DNA of 64,000 bases, from positions 3,348,001-3,412,000 of the forward strand of contig NZ_JBDOQT010000001.1 of NCBI RefSeq assembly GCF_039839785.1, read 5' to 3'. A program made the translations under genes and the position numbers. This document shows positions 51,648-63,602 of this stretch, in pieces. The DNA comes from Pelagibius sp. CAU 1746 (GTDB taxonomy: Bacteria; Pseudomonadota; Alphaproteobacteria; Kiloniellales; Kiloniellaceae). Within the stretch, counting starts at the first letter, position 1, and each line of letters begins with the position of its first letter. The notes beneath the pieces are model-generated. The model was not told the DNA's origin, made no database searches, and saw only the letters and a list, made by a program, of their open reading frames with translations.

Positions 51648-53288
51648 CTAGCCAGCGCGCAGCTTCGCCAAGGTCTTCAGGAGGCCGATGGTCGAGCCGT
51701 CCCGGCCGTCGGCGGCGGCTTCCCCCTTCACCATCGGCAGCAACTCGCCCGCCAAGCGTTTGCCCAGCTCCACGCCCCACTGGTCAAAGGAGTTGATCCC
51801 CCAGATGCGGCCCTGAACGAAGACCTTGTGTTCGTAGAGGGCAATGAGCCGGCCCAGGGTGCGCGGGCAGAGCTTGCGGTACAGCAGGGTGTTGGACGGC
51901 CGGTTGCCGGGGAAGACCTTGTGCGGCACCAAGGCCTCGACGTGGGCCGCGTCCAGGCCTGCGGCCGCCAGCTCCTCGCGCGCCTCCTCGGCGGTCTTGC
52001 CGCGCAGCAGCGCCTCGGACTGCGCCAGGCAGTTGGAAACCAGCAGTGCATGGTGATCGCCCAATTGCTCCTGCGGTTCGGCGGCCAAGAGAAAATCGCA
52101 AGGGATGACGTCGCTGCCCTGATGCAGCAGTTGATAGAAGGCGTGCTGACCGTTGGTGCCCGGCTCGCCCCAGACCAGAGGGCCGGTCGCCTCGGCCACC
52201 GGATGGCCGGTCAGGCTCACGCCCTTGCCGTTGGATTCCATATCGAGCTGCTGCAGGTAGGCGGCGAAGCGCTCCAGGCGCTGGTCGTACGGCAACACGG
52301 CGTGGGAAGCGAAACCCCAGACGTTGCGGTACCAGACGCCGAGCAGCGCCAGCACCACCGGCAGGTTGGCGGCCAAAGGGGCCGAGCGGAAGTGCTCGTC
52401 CATTTCGAAAGCGCCCTTCAGGAACTCACCGAAGCGCGCCGGGCCGATGGAGATCATCACCGGCAGGCCGATGGCCGACCACACCGAGTAGCGTCCGCCG
52501 ACCCAATCCCAAAACCCGAAGATGCGGTTTTCCGATATCCCGAACTCGGCCACCGCTTCCAGGTTGGTGGAAACGGCGGCGAAGTGATCGGCCACCGCCG
52601 CCTCCCCCAGGGCTTCGACCAGCCAGGCCCGCGCCGAGCGGGCGTTGGTCATGGTCTCCTGGGTCGTGAAGGTCTTGGAGGCAACGAGGAACAGCGTCTG
52701 CCGCGGGTCGAGCCCCCGCAGGGTGTCGCTCAGGTGCGCACCGTCGACGTTGGAGATGAAGTGGCAGCGCAGTTCGGGCCGTCCATAGGGCGACAGTGCC
52801 CGGGTCACCATGGACGGCCCCAGGTCGGAGCCGCCAATGCCGATGTTCACCACATCGGTGAAACGCTCGCCCGTGGTCCCGCCGGCGGCGCCGTCACGGA
52901 TCGCCTCGGCAAAGTCGCCCATCGCCGCAAGAACTTCGCGCACATCGCCCATGACGTCGTGACCGTCGAGCAGCACGGGGCGTTCGGAGCGGTTGCGCAG
53001 CGCCGTGTGCAGGACCGCCCGCCCCTCGGTGCTGTTGATCCTCTCGCCGTCGAACATGGCCTCGCGCGCGCCCTCGATATCGGCGGCCCGCGCCAGGGTC
53101 AAAAGCTTCTCCATGGTCTCGGGCAGGACGAGGTTCTTGGAATAATCGAGCAGCAGATCGTCGAGCTGCAGCGAGAAGCGCGTAAACCGCTCCGGGTCCT
53201 CGGCGAAGAGGTCGCGCAGCCGCCGGCCCTTCATCTCCCAGTGATGGGCCCGCAGATCCTCGAAGGCTTTCGCGACCGCTGCTGTCAT
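51648..53288 (-). CDS. pgi: Glucose-6-phosphate isomerase
   Basis: 546 residues from ATG 53288. Family signatures are complete: [46 protein letters not shown] and the C-terminal [14 protein letters not shown]. It interconverts glucose 6-phosphate and fructose 6-phosphate. ATG overlaps the eda stop by four bases; last gene of zwf-pgl-edd-eda-pgi. The presence of pgi here lets fructose 6-phosphate enter the Entner-Doudoroff route. Confidence 0.96.
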   Translation of the reverse strand: MTAAVAKAFEDLRAHHWEMKGRRLRDLFAEDPERFTRFSLQLDDLLLDYSKNLVLPETMEKLLTLARAADIEGAREAMFDGERINSTEGRAVLHTALRNRSERPVLLDGHDVMGDVREVLAAMGDFAEAIRDGAAGGTTGERFTDVVNIGIGGSDLGPSMVTRALSPYGRPELRCHFISNVDGAHLSDTLRGLDPRQTLFLVASKTFTTQETMTNARSARAWLVEALGEAAVADHFAAVSTNLEAVAEFGISENRIFGFWDWVGGRYSVWSAIGLPVMISIGPARFGEFLKGAFEMDEHFRSAPLAANLPVVLALLGVWYRNVWGFASHAVLPYDQRLERFAAYLQQLDMESNGKGVSLTGHPVAEATGPLVWGEPGTNGQHAFYQLLHQGSDVIPCDFLLAAEPQEQLGDHHALLVSNCLAQSEALLRGKTAEEAREELAAAGLDAAHVEALVPHKVFPGNRPSNTLLYRKLCPRTLGRLIALYEHKVFVQGRIWGINSFDQWGVELGKRLAGELLPMVKGEAAADGRDGSTIGLLKTLAKLRAG

Positions 53289-53941
53289 AACGCTTCTTGT
53301 CCGCAGGCTGTCAGCCCGGCCGCATCGCGGGCCAGGGCCTCGATCTCGTCCCAGGCCCCGGCGGCCACCTTGTCGCCCGGCGCCACCCAGGAACCGCCAA
53401 CGCAGACCACGTTGGGCAGCGCCAGGTAGCTGCCGGCGCTGGCGCGCGAGATGCCGCCGGTCGGGCAGAAGGCGATGCCGGCCAACGGCGAGGCCAGCGC
53501 CTTCAGGTAAGCGACGCCGCCCGCGGGCTCGGCCGGGAAGAATTTCTGGAAGCGGTAGCCCCGCTCCAGCAGGGCCATGGCCTCCGAGGCCGTGGCCGCC
53601 CCGGGCAGCAACGGCACCGGGCCGTCCTCGACCGTCGCCAGAAGGTCCGGGGAAGCGCCGGGCGAGACCATGAAGCGGCAGCCGGCCTCGACCGCCTGCT
53701 CCACCTGCCTGGCCGTCAGCACCGTCCCGGCGCCGACCACCGCACCCTCGACCTCGGCGGCGATGGCACGGATCGATTCCAGCGCTGCCGGCGTGCGGAA
53801 GGTCACCTCGATGGCCTTGAGACCGCCGGCCACCAGGGCCCGCGCCAGCGGCACCGCCGCCGCCAACTCGTCGATCACCAGCACCGGCACCACCGGCGCC
53901 AGCTTGAGGACCGCTTCGATCCCCCTTTGGCCTTCCGTCAC
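53285..53941 (-). CDS. eda: 2-dehydro-3-deoxyphosphogluconate (KDPG) aldolase
   Basis: 218 residues from a GTG overlapping the edd stop by four bases. KDPG aldolase motifs: [38 protein letters not shown], and Schiff-base Lys in [15 protein letters not shown] follows. Cleaves KDPG to pyruvate and glyceraldehyde 3-phosphate. Member of the complete ED operon. Confidence 0.95.
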   Translation of the reverse strand: MTEGQRGIEAVLKLAPVVPVLVIDELAAAVPLARALVAGGLKAIEVTFRTPAALESIRAIAAEVEGAVVGAGTVLTARQVEQAVEAGCRFMVSPGASPDLLATVEDGPVPLLPGAATASEAMALLERGYRFQKFFPAEPAGGVAYLKALASPLAGIAFCPTGGISRASAGSYLALPNVVCVGGSWVAPGDKVAAGAWDEIEALARDAAGLTACGQEAL

Positions 53942-55782
53942 GATCCCCCTCCGAAAACGTCCGCGCCCCCAAAAACATGAGCGCCTTGGTCGGCGGGCCC
54001 CGCCGCCGCCCTGAAGGATGCAAAAAGTTCGCGCCCAAGGCCAGCTTGGCTGGCCGAAAGATCGGCTTGGGCTTCCTCACGCGCCGACCAGACCTCCTCC
54101 GGAACCAGCGCCGTCAAGGTCCCCGCCACCGCATCGAGACGTACCATATCACCGTCGCGCAGCTTGGCTATGGGGCCGCCCGCGGCGGCCTCCGGCGTCA
54201 CATGGATGGCGGCCGGCACCTTGCCGGAGGCGCCGGACATGCGCCCGTCGGTCACCAGCGCCACCTTGAAACCGCGGTCCTGCAGCACGCCCAGCGGCGG
54301 CGTCAGCTTGTGCAGTTCCGGCATGCCGATGGCCCTGGGCCCCTGGAAGCGCACCACAGCGACGAAATCCTTCTCCAATTGGCCGGCCTTGAAGGCCGCC
54401 ATGAGGTCGTCCTGGGATTGGAAGACCACCGCCGGCGCCTCGATGACGTGGCGCTCCGGCGCCACCGCCGAGACCTTGATCACCGCGCGGCCCAGGTTGC
54501 CGTCCAGCATCTTGAGGCCGCCGCTGGCCGAGAAAGCCTGCCCCAGTGGCGCCAGCACCTCTTCGTCGTGGCTCTTGCTGGCCGCCGGCTCCCAGACCAC
54601 CGAGCCGTCATGGGTCAGCTTCGGCTCCTGGCGGTAGGACTCGAGCCCCTGCCCCCAGACCGTGGCGACGTCACCATGCAGCAGACCGCCGTCGAGCAGT
54701 TCCGCGATCAGAAAGCCCATGCCGCCGGCAGCGTGGAAGCGGTTCACGTCGGCCAGGCCGTTGGGATAGATGCGGCACAGCAGCGGCACCACCTCGGACA
54801 GGTCGGCGATGTCGTCCCAGGTAAGCTTGATGCCCGCCGCCGCGGCCATGGCCACCAGGTGCAAAGTGTGGTTGGTGGAGCCGCCGGTGGCGTGCAGGCC
54901 GACCACGCCGTTGACCACCGCGCGCTCGTCGATCATTTCGCCGACCGGCGTATAGGCGTTGCCCAGCGCCGTGATGGCCAGCGCCCGCTTGGCCGCCTCC
55001 GCCGTCAGAGCGTCGCGCAGCGGCGTGTTGGGGTTGATAAAGGAAGCACCCGGCAGATGCAGGCCCATGATCTCCATCAGCATCTGATTGGAGTTGGCAG
55101 TGCCGTAGAAAGTGCAGGTGCCCGGACCGTGGTAGGACTTGGACTCCGCCTCCAGCAGCTCGTCGCGGCCGATCTTGCCCTCGGCGTAGAGCTGGCGGAT
55201 GCGCGCCTTCTCGTCATTGGGCAGTCCCGAGGTCATGGGGCCAGCCGGCACGAAGACCGCCGGCAGGTGCCCGAAGGACAGCGCCGCGATCACCAGGCCC
55301 GGCACGATCTTGTCGCAGACGCCGAGGAAGACCGCGGCATCGAACATGTTGTGGGACAGCCCCACCGCCGCGGCCATCGCGATGACGTCGCGTGAAAAGA
55401 GCGACAATTCCATGCCCGGCTGGCCTTGCGTCACGCCATCGCACATGGCCGGCACGCCGCCGGCCAGCTGCGCCACGCCGCCGGCGTCGCGCGCCGCCTG
55501 CTTGATCAGTTCCGGAAAGCGCTCGAAGGGCTGGTGAGCCGAGAGCATGTCGTTGTAGGCGGTGATGATGGCGAGGTTCGGCACCACATCGCCCTTGAGG
55601 GCGGCCTTGTCGGCGAGGCCGCAGGCGGCGAAGCCGTGGGCCAGGTTGCCGCAGGATAGCGTGCTCCGCCGCGGGCCGCTCTCCCCGGCAGCGCGGATCC
55701 GCTCCAGATAGGCCTGGCGGCTGCCGTGGCTGCGCGCGCGCAGGCGCTCCGTCACCTCGGCCACGCGGTCATGCAGGGTCAT
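53938..55782 (-). CDS. edd: Phosphogluconate dehydratase
   Basis: 614 residues, IlvD/Edd family. FeS-ligand cysteines in [12 protein letters not shown]-type, [19 protein letters not shown] and [12 protein letters not shown] regions, and the [15 protein letters not shown] segment near the C-terminus. Converts 6-phosphogluconate to KDPG. The context (pgl upstream, eda overlapping downstream) selects Edd over the dihydroxyacid dehydratase IlvD. 39 bases separate it from pgl. Confidence 0.95.
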   Translation of the reverse strand: MTLHDRVAEVTERLRARSHGSRQAYLERIRAAGESGPRRSTLSCGNLAHGFAACGLADKAALKGDVVPNLAIITAYNDMLSAHQPFERFPELIKQAARDAGGVAQLAGGVPAMCDGVTQGQPGMELSLFSRDVIAMAAAVGLSHNMFDAAVFLGVCDKIVPGLVIAALSFGHLPAVFVPAGPMTSGLPNDEKARIRQLYAEGKIGRDELLEAESKSYHGPGTCTFYGTANSNQMLMEIMGLHLPGASFINPNTPLRDALTAEAAKRALAITALGNAYTPVGEMIDERAVVNGVVGLHATGGSTNHTLHLVAMAAAAGIKLTWDDIADLSEVVPLLCRIYPNGLADVNRFHAAGGMGFLIAELLDGGLLHGDVATVWGQGLESYRQEPKLTHDGSVVWEPAASKSHDEEVLAPLGQAFSASGGLKMLDGNLGRAVIKVSAVAPERHVIEAPAVVFQSQDDLMAAFKAGQLEKDFVAVVRFQGPRAIGMPELHKLTPPLGVLQDRGFKVALVTDGRMSGASGKVPAAIHVTPEAAAGGPIAKLRDGDMVRLDAVAGTLTALVPEEVWSAREEAQADLSASQAGLGRELFASFRAAAGPADQGAHVFGGADVFGGGS

Positions 55783-55821
55783 GGCTGTCCTCCTCGCTCG
55801 GCGTCCCTGGCGGCGATGCCG

Positions 55822-56540
55822 TCAAGGGCACCAGTAGATCTCAAGCGGCAGTCCGGGATGGCGCAGAACGGCGCGCACGGGCATATCTGTCAGCGGGCCG
55901 CCCTGCAGCGCAGTTTCCAGCACCGCCGCCTTCTCCGCCCCTTCGATGTGAAGATAAGCGCTCCGGGCCGCTGCGATGAGGGGCAAAGTCAGGGTGATCC
56001 TTGCCTCCTCCGCGCCCGGCGCGCGCTGCGGCAGCACCAGGGCGCTGCCGGCCGGGTCGACCGCCTCCGCCAGGCGGTCGCCGCCGGGAAAGAAGGAGGC
56101 CGTGTGCCCGTCGGCCCCCATCCCGAGAACGACGGCGTCGAAAGGCAAGGGCAAGGCCGCGATGCGGGCCGTCACCTCGCGCAGCCCCTCTTCCGGGCCG
56201 GCATCGGAGGTCACCAGGCTCACCACCCGTGCCGCCGCCGCGGGCCCCTGCAACAGGCCACGGCGCAGCAGGGCCTCGTTGGAGCGCGGGCTGTCCACTT
56301 GCACCCAACGCTCGTCCACCAGAGTCACCGAGACCTTGGACCAGTCGAGTTCCTGGCGCGCCAGGGCGGCGAAGAAGCGCGCCGGCGTGCGGCCGCCGGA
56401 AAGCGCCAGGCAGGCCGTGCCGCGCGCCGCCAGCCCCGCCCGCAGTTTGTCGGCCACCGCTTCCGCCAGCGCCGCGGCCAAGCCATCCGGCGTCTCGAAG
56501 TCGCGACGCGGTATAGTCATCTGAGGGCCTTGCAGCCCCA

Positions 56541-56541
<1 letters not shown>
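55822..56541 (-). CDS. pgl: 6-phosphogluconolactonase
   Basis: 239 residues if started at ATG 56541, which overlaps the zwf stop (TGATG) and follows GAGGACG; an internal ATG at 56520 gives 232 residues. Family motifs: LALSGGRTPARFFAALA, VTLVDERWV, and LGMGADGHTASFFPG. Hydrolyses 6-phosphogluconolactone made by Zwf. Belongs to the ED operon. Confidence 0.92.
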
Positions 56542-58016
<1,475 letters not shown>

Positions 58017-58369
58017 AAGAGTCTAGCTGCCAGTTGTTGGTACAGGGAGAAATTCAACGATCGGTGCGGAGCGGCAGGGGTCTCCCCGAAGGCGCCCCGA
58101 AAACTACACCGATTCGACCGACATTAAATCAATCTTCTTGAGGAACCTGCGCGGCAACCGCCGTGCCACCCCGCATCGCCCCTCCCGGCGCGCCTACAGT
58201 CAAGACGGGAATTTGTGCAGGACCCTCAAGCGCCCGCTCCGCTTCTCAAGCCCCCGGTCCGTCGGTAGTTTCTTTTGAACCTTTTCGCGCCCCTTGCCGA
58301 CCTATGGGCAGAAGCGGGGGGATTTTCCTGTCCCGAACCGTGAATTCAGCCTTTCTGTGGGAGTAGAAA
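58017..58369. other. Divergent intergenic region
   Basis: About 350 bases between zwf and the secreted-protein gene on opposite strands. AT-richer sequence at 58095-58140 (GACATTAAATCAATC) is the likely zwf promoter region. No hexose-regulator operator could be identified by eye. Confidence 0.4.
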
Positions 58370-59659
58370 ATGCCTTCCTTCAAGACCTTCGCTCAAGGGG
58401 CGTCGGCCCTTGCCTTGGGCCTTGCGGCCCTGACCGCCCCGGCCCAGGCGGGCCAGACCTCGGACCACGTCTACAGCATTCAGCTGTCCCGGGACGGGAT
58501 CAGCGGCACCGTGGTCCTCAAGAACACCTCGGCAAACAAGCACGTCAACGCCGTCGACATTCAGCCCACGAAACCGAACCTCAGCATCTCCTTGAGCGGT
58601 TGGGTGAGCTGCGAGAAGCCACCGGCGCTCGCCGAATCGCGTCTCTCGCCCAACGGAACCAAGATGTACTTCGGCACGCTTGGGCTGGGGCACGGGCAGG
58701 TCTGGGAACAGAACGTTCTCTACGAGGCGACCTATCTGCCGAGCCATGCGGGATGGGATCGCGCCAACCCGATCACCAAAGCGCATAAGGAGACCACTTC
58801 GGTGGATCAGGATCCTTTCGTGGTGCCGCTGGCCAAGGTCAAGAACGGCCCCGCCAACTTGCGCTTCGACCCGGTGGCGATCTTCAATCAAAAACTCCAG
58901 GACCACCTGGACGGCGGAGGCGACAAGGTTGCCTTCCTGCGCCAGAACCACAGCTTCTCCGTCGACCGTCCGATCAGCCTGGGCGCCACCTGTGTGTACC
59001 ACTACAACAATCCGAACAAGAACACGATCGGCGGCGCTTGGGAGACCGTCATGGTGCCGCTGACCATCCATTACGAGGGCGATCCGGCGATCAACGACAC
59101 GCCGGTCCTGAACGCGCAGATCGGCGGCAATACGCCGAACGGGTTTCAGGCCGGTCCCTCGCCCTTCAAGATCACCAGCATGAGCTTCCAGCCCAACATG
59201 CCGCACCATGTCGGCGCCTGCCCGGCGACAACCAAGATCAGGGTGAACTACATGGGCCAGGGCAAGGGCGAAATCCGCATCCGCATCAACGATGGCGGCA
59301 CCACCATCCACGATTCCCAGAAGATCGCCTTCGACTCGAAGAACGGCAAGCAGTTCTACGACTTCGAGATCGAGACGCCGAAGGCCTCCAAGTTCGACCT
59401 TAACAAGACGGTCGCGCATAACCTGCGCGTCTACGTGCGCGGCAAGGACGCGGACGAGCAGATCTGGCCGAGCCACTATGAGTACAAGGACGCCGCGCTG
59501 TGGAAGCACCGCTGCACCCCGCAGGTGAACCCGACCCTCAGCGGCGGCGTGGTCGGCGGCGTCAAGCAGGGCGGCGGCGCCAGCCCCAGCCCCACCGTGA
59601 AGCCGAAACGGGCGGTGCCGGTCGATCCGACCCCGTCGCGCCCCGCACGCGCCGACTAG
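58370..59659 (+). CDS. Secreted protein of unknown function
   Basis: 429 residues. Signal peptide MPSFKTFAQGASALALGLAA, cleaved after AQA. The mature chain has few Cys (WVSCEKP, ATCVYHY, VGACPAT, KHRCTPQ; an even number suggesting disulfides) and several strand-rich blocks, for example IRVNYMGQGKGEIRIRINDG, compatible with two or more beta-sandwich domains. C-terminal 50 residues are Gly/Pro/Lys-rich low complexity (GGVVGGVKQGGGASPSP). I do not recognise the family. A clear terminator follows, so it is a monocistronic unit. Confidence 0.75.
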   Translation: MPSFKTFAQGASALALGLAALTAPAQAGQTSDHVYSIQLSRDGISGTVVLKNTSANKHVNAVDIQPTKPNLSISLSGWVSCEKPPALAESRLSPNGTKMYFGTLGLGHGQVWEQNVLYEATYLPSHAGWDRANPITKAHKETTSVDQDPFVVPLAKVKNGPANLRFDPVAIFNQKLQDHLDGGGDKVAFLRQNHSFSVDRPISLGATCVYHYNNPNKNTIGGAWETVMVPLTIHYEGDPAINDTPVLNAQIGGNTPNGFQAGPSPFKITSMSFQPNMPHHVGACPATTKIRVNYMGQGKGEIRIRINDGGTTIHDSQKIAFDSKNGKQFYDFEIETPKASKFDLNKTVAHNLRVYVRGKDADEQIWPSHYEYKDAALWKHRCTPQVNPTLSGGVVGGVKQGGGASPSPTVKPKRAVPVDPTPSRPARAD

Positions 59660-59675
59660 TCCGGCACATCGCATC

Positions 59676-59710
59676 GGGCCCCGAGGAATGACGTTTCCCG
59701 GGGCCCTTTT
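59676..59710 (+). terminator. Rho-independent terminator
   Basis: GGGCCCCGAGGAA pairs with TTTCCCGGGGCCC around a TGACG loop and is followed by TTTT. It lies 16 bases after the stop of the secreted-protein gene. Confidence 0.85.
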
Positions 59711-59843
59711 CGCGTCCTGAAAGCGCGGTTCCCAGGTTTCCGGCGGGCCGCATGACGGGGTTGCGGCAACGTCATTGGGACTTGGGCCCCCGAAGCGGGT
59801 AATCTTGACGCCGTTCAAGATTTCCTGCCGACAGCCTTTTCAG

Positions 59844-61064
59844 ATGTCCGACACCAGCCTCGCCAAACCGGCCCTGCGCCTGCCTGAATTCGTCGCGCTG
59901 TTCTCGCTGACGACCTCGCTGATCGCTTTCAGCATCGACGCGATCCTGCCGGCGCTGAGCGACATGGGTACGGCGCTGGCCGTAGGCGATCCCAACGACA
60001 CCCAGCTCATCGTCACGCTCTTCATCTTCGGCATGGTCTTCGGCGAGCTGTTCTTCGGGCCGCTGTCGGACGCCATCGGGCGCAAGAAGGCGATCCTCCT
60101 GGGTCTCGCGATCTATGGCGCCGGCACCGTCATCGCCATGACCGCCGGCTCGCTGGAGCAGATGCTGCTGGGGCGCATCGTCCAGGGGGTCGGCGTCTCC
60201 GGCCCGAAGATCGCCAGCCGGGCGCTGATCCGCGACCAGTTCGAGGGCGCGGCCATGGCGCGCATCATGTCCTTCATCATGATGGTCTTCATCCTGGTGC
60301 CCATGCTGGCGCCGGCGCTGGGCCAGGCGATACTGGCCGTCGCCGACTGGCGCGGCATCTTCAACGTCTTCCTGGCCATCGCCGCCGTGGTTGCCCTGTG
60401 GCTGCAGGTCCGCCAGCCGGAAACGCTCACGCCTGAGCGGCGTATCCGCTTTTCCCTGGCATCGATCCTGGCCAACGGCCTGCTGATCCTGCGCCACGGT
60501 CCGGTCATGGCCTACACCTTCGCCGCCGGCTTGGTCTTCGGCGCGCTGCTGCTGTATCTCAGCACCGTCCAGGCCATCTTCACCGACCTCTACGGTGTCG
60601 GCGACCGCTTCGCCCTCTATTTCGCAATCATCGCGCTCAGCGTCGGTCTGGCCTCCTTCTCCAACAGTCAATTGGTCATGCGACACGGCATGTACCGCCT
60701 CTCGACCGCCGCCCTGGCGGGGCTGATCATCTTCGCCGGCCTGTTGCTCGCGGTGGCGCGCGGCCATGGCGGTGTGCCGCCCTTCCCGCTCTTCATGGCG
60801 CTCTGTTTCGCCGTCTTCTTCTGCAACGGCCTGCTGTTCGGCAATCTCAACGCCATGGCCATGCAGTCGCTGGGCCGCGTCGCCGGGCTCGGCGCTTCAA
60901 TGATCGCCTCGATCTCCAGCCTGGTCGCCGTGGTCCTCTCCATCGTCATCGGGCGCTTCTACGACCAGACGGTGGTGCCGCTCGCCATCGGCTTCCTCAT
61001 CGCCGGCGCCTGCTCCCTGGCTCTGGTGCTGGCGGCAGGGCGCGGCCGCCAGGGCGAGATCTGA
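59844..61064 (+). CDS. MFS multidrug exporter, Bcr/CflA-like
   Basis: 406 residues from ATG 59844, preferred because the upstream extension (MGLGPPKRV...) is not membrane-like. Twelve hydrophobic segments. Conserved DHA1 features: FIFGMVFGELFFGPLSDAIG (the loop 2-3 G-x-x-x-D-x-x-G-R/K-K motif continues GRKKAI) and GRIVQGVGVSG. The Bcr/CflA branch exports drugs or amino acids such as cysteine by proton exchange. Monocistronic. Confidence 0.87.
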   Translation: MSDTSLAKPALRLPEFVALFSLTTSLIAFSIDAILPALSDMGTALAVGDPNDTQLIVTLFIFGMVFGELFFGPLSDAIGRKKAILLGLAIYGAGTVIAMTAGSLEQMLLGRIVQGVGVSGPKIASRALIRDQFEGAAMARIMSFIMMVFILVPMLAPALGQAILAVADWRGIFNVFLAIAAVVALWLQVRQPETLTPERRIRFSLASILANGLLILRHGPVMAYTFAAGLVFGALLLYLSTVQAIFTDLYGVGDRFALYFAIIALSVGLASFSNSQLVMRHGMYRLSTAALAGLIIFAGLLLAVARGHGGVPPFPLFMALCFAVFFCNGLLFGNLNAMAMQSLGRVAGLGASMIASISSLVAVVLSIVIGRFYDQTVVPLAIGFLIAGACSLALVLAAGRGRQGEI

Positions 61065-61163
61065 GGTCAGGCGCGCAAAGCGAAATTCCGTCGCCGAGAG
61101 ACTTGCCGCCGCTTGCGCCCTGCGCTAAGGGCGGAAAGGATACCGCCTGGCTTAGGACTCGCC

Positions 61164-62324
61164 ATGACCGTGACTCCCACTCCCTTCTCCCTCAACGCCG
61201 TGCCGGAAATCCATTTCAGCGCCGGCCGCAGCCGCCGCCTGGCTGACGACGTACAGGCCGTCGCCCCCGGCGCTGGGAAGGTTCTGCTCGTAGCCGACGG
61301 GGCCCTGGTGGAGCTCGGGTCAGCCGCGCCAATGGTGCGGAACCTGGAGGAGAGCGGCGCGACAGTCGGGCTCTATGCGGACATCGCCGGCGAGCCCAAG
61401 GCGGCGCAGATCGACGCCGCCGCAGAAGCGGCCCGCCGCCTGGGCGCCGGCGCGGTGGTCGCCCTGGGCGGCGGCTCGGCCCTCGACATCGGCAAGGTTG
61501 CGGCCGCCATCGCGCCCGCAGGGAAAGACGCCATGCACTATGCTCTGGCCGCCCAGCCGCTGCCCGCCGGGGGCCTGCCGGCGATCTGCCTGCCGACCAC
61601 CGCCGGCACCGGCTCGGAGCTTTCGGCCACCAACATCTTCAGCGGCCCCGCGGGCAAGAAGCTGTGGATCTGGGGCCAGGAAACCAAACCCCGGCGCGTC
61701 ATCCTGGACCCGGAGCTGACCCTCTCCCTGCCGCCGCAGCTCACCGCCTGGACCGGGCTCGACGCCTTCGTCCACGCCCTTGAGGCCTGCACCAACCGCC
61801 ACGCCAACCCGGGCAACAGCCCGACCTGCCACAAGGCGCTGGCGCTGATCGCCGGGGCGCTGGAAACGGCGGTGAGGCGTCCCGGCGACCTGGCGGCGCG
61901 CGGCGACATGCTGCTCGGCTCGGCCTTCGCCGGGATCGGCATCGACAACTGCGGCACCGCCGTCGCTCACAACATCTCCCATGCCCTGGCCGGCCTGGCG
62001 CCGATCCACCACGGCCTGGCCACCGCCCTGGGCCTGGAAATCACCCTCGCCTGGTCCGCCGCGGAAGATGACGGCTGTTTCGCCGCCGCGGCGCGGGCCT
62101 GCGGCCTGACGAGCGCGGAAGACCTGCCCGGCTGGTACAGCGGCCTCATGACCCGCTGCGGCGTCGCGCGCCGCCTGCCCGAGGCCTTCCGAAGCTTCGA
62201 CGCCGCAGCCCTGGCCGCCGAGATGCGGGCCGCGGAGAACCAGCCTATGCGCCTGGCCAGCGCCCGCGAGGTCACGGAAGCCGACATCGACCGCTTTGCC
62301 GGCGCTATGATGGCCCTCGCCTAG
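61164..62324 (+). CDS. Iron-containing alcohol dehydrogenase
   Basis: 386 residues from ATG 61164. NAD-binding GGGSALDIGK and TTAGTGSELS, then metal-ligand positions in TGLDAFVHALE and HNISHALAGLAPIHHG. The family oxidises or reduces small alcohols/aldehydes, including lactaldehyde, 1,3-propanediol and phosphonoacetaldehyde-related compounds. Forty bases upstream of the enolase-superfamily gene on the same strand; the pair may act in one catabolic route. Substrate unknown. Confidence 0.88.
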   Translation: MTVTPTPFSLNAVPEIHFSAGRSRRLADDVQAVAPGAGKVLLVADGALVELGSAAPMVRNLEESGATVGLYADIAGEPKAAQIDAAAEAARRLGAGAVVALGGGSALDIGKVAAAIAPAGKDAMHYALAAQPLPAGGLPAICLPTTAGTGSELSATNIFSGPAGKKLWIWGQETKPRRVILDPELTLSLPPQLTAWTGLDAFVHALEACTNRHANPGNSPTCHKALALIAGALETAVRRPGDLAARGDMLLGSAFAGIGIDNCGTAVAHNISHALAGLAPIHHGLATALGLEITLAWSAAEDDGCFAAAARACGLTSAEDLPGWYSGLMTRCGVARRLPEAFRSFDAAALAAEMRAAENQPMRLASAREVTEADIDRFAGAMMALA

Positions 62325-62363
62325 AGTCGCCCGACCGAGAGCCGAAGGAGAGCGGACCTACTC

Positions 62364-63485
62364 ATGACGATCATCGCCCGCATCGACGTCAGCCACCACC
62401 GCCTGCCCCTGGACCCGCCTTTCGTGGCGAGTTGGGACGGCCGCCCGCGCCAGCACTTCGACGTCACCGTGGTGCGGGTCACCGACAACGAGGGGCGCGT
62501 CGGCATCGGCTCGGGCGACCTGCTGCTCGGCCTGCAGGGACACGAGGACCTCTTCATCGGCCAGGACCCCCGCCGCGTGGAGCGCCACTACGAGGTGCTG
62601 TCCCACATCCAGTTCCACTACGGGCGCTGCTGGCCGCTGGATTTGGCGCTCTGGGACCTGACCGGCAAGATCACGGGAGAGCCGGTGTGGCGCCTGCTGG
62701 GCGGGCGCAGCGACCGGGTGCGGGCCTATGCCTCCTCCGGCGTGCTGCGCGACCCCAAGGCCATGGCGGAGACCGCCGAGCGCTTCGCCGAAGCCGGCTT
62801 CGGCGCCATGAAGGTCCGCTTCCATCGAGGGCATCGCGGGGGCGACTGGCGCGACGACATCGCGGCGCTGGAATCCGTGCGCGAGCGGGTCGGTGCTCGA
62901 TTGGAGCTGATGGTGGACTGCAACCAGGGTTGGCGCATGCCCTGGGACACCGAGGCCCCCTGGACGCTGAAGGACGCCATCGCCGTGGCGCGGGAACTGG
63001 AGCGCCTGGACGTCTACTGGATGGAGGAGCCGCTGCACCGCGCCGACCGCGACGGGCTGAAACGCCTGCGGAATTCCGTCGACCTGCGCATCGCCGGCGG
63101 TGAGATGACGCGCGAGCTCTACGAGTTCCGCGACCTCATCGCCGAGGGTTGCCTCGATGTGGTGCAGCCCGACTGCGCCCTGGTCGGCGGCATCACCGGC
63201 CTGCGCCGGGTGGCGGTCATGGCGCGGGAGTTCGGTATCGCCTTCACGCCGCACACCTGGTCCAACGGCTTCGGCGTGGTGGCCAACACCCACCTTGCCG
63301 CCGGGCTGGGCGAAGCCGCCTTCATCGAGTTCCCCTTCGATCCGCCGGAGTGGAGCCTCGAGCGGCGCGACTATCTGCTGACCCAGCCCTTCGCCCAGAA
63401 GGACGGCTGGCTACAACTCGGCGAGGCCCCCGGCTTCGGCGTGGAGCTGGACGAGGCCACCCTGGCGGCCACAAAAATCGGATGA
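62364..63485 (+). CDS. Mandelate racemase/muconate lactonizing enzyme family protein
   Basis: 373 residues. Metal ligands are visible as Asp185 (LMVDCNQGW), Glu221/222 (WMEEPL) and Glu247 (AGGEMT), with His297 in FTPHTWSNG as the presumed general acid/base. The Lys-x-Lys site of the family reads MKVRF (Lys150, Arg152), as in some acid-sugar dehydratases and other mandelate racemase subgroup members. Probably an acid-sugar or hydroxyacid dehydratase or racemase. Substrate not determinable. Confidence 0.87.
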   Translation: MTIIARIDVSHHRLPLDPPFVASWDGRPRQHFDVTVVRVTDNEGRVGIGSGDLLLGLQGHEDLFIGQDPRRVERHYEVLSHIQFHYGRCWPLDLALWDLTGKITGEPVWRLLGGRSDRVRAYASSGVLRDPKAMAETAERFAEAGFGAMKVRFHRGHRGGDWRDDIAALESVRERVGARLELMVDCNQGWRMPWDTEAPWTLKDAIAVARELERLDVYWMEEPLHRADRDGLKRLRNSVDLRIAGGEMTRELYEFRDLIAEGCLDVVQPDCALVGGITGLRRVAVMAREFGIAFTPHTWSNGFGVVANTHLAAGLGEAAFIEFPFDPPEWSLERRDYLLTQPFAQKDGWLQLGEAPGFGVELDEATLAATKIG

Positions 63486-63602
63486 GTCATCTCCAGCATT
63501 ACAATCACTGCGCGCAGAACCTCTCGTTGCATTGATTAAGGGTGGATTCACCCAAATCCGTCAATATGCCCACCCCCGGTAAGCAGGGCCGGGAAAGAAA
63601 CA

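Noticed and set aside
51522-53429. 635-codon plus-strand frame opposite pgi
   Set aside because: Shadow; pgi motifs on the minus strand are complete.
53938-55782. Dihydroxyacid dehydratase IlvD
   Set aside because: Same superfamily, but the gene is embedded between pgl and eda and carries Edd-type segments.
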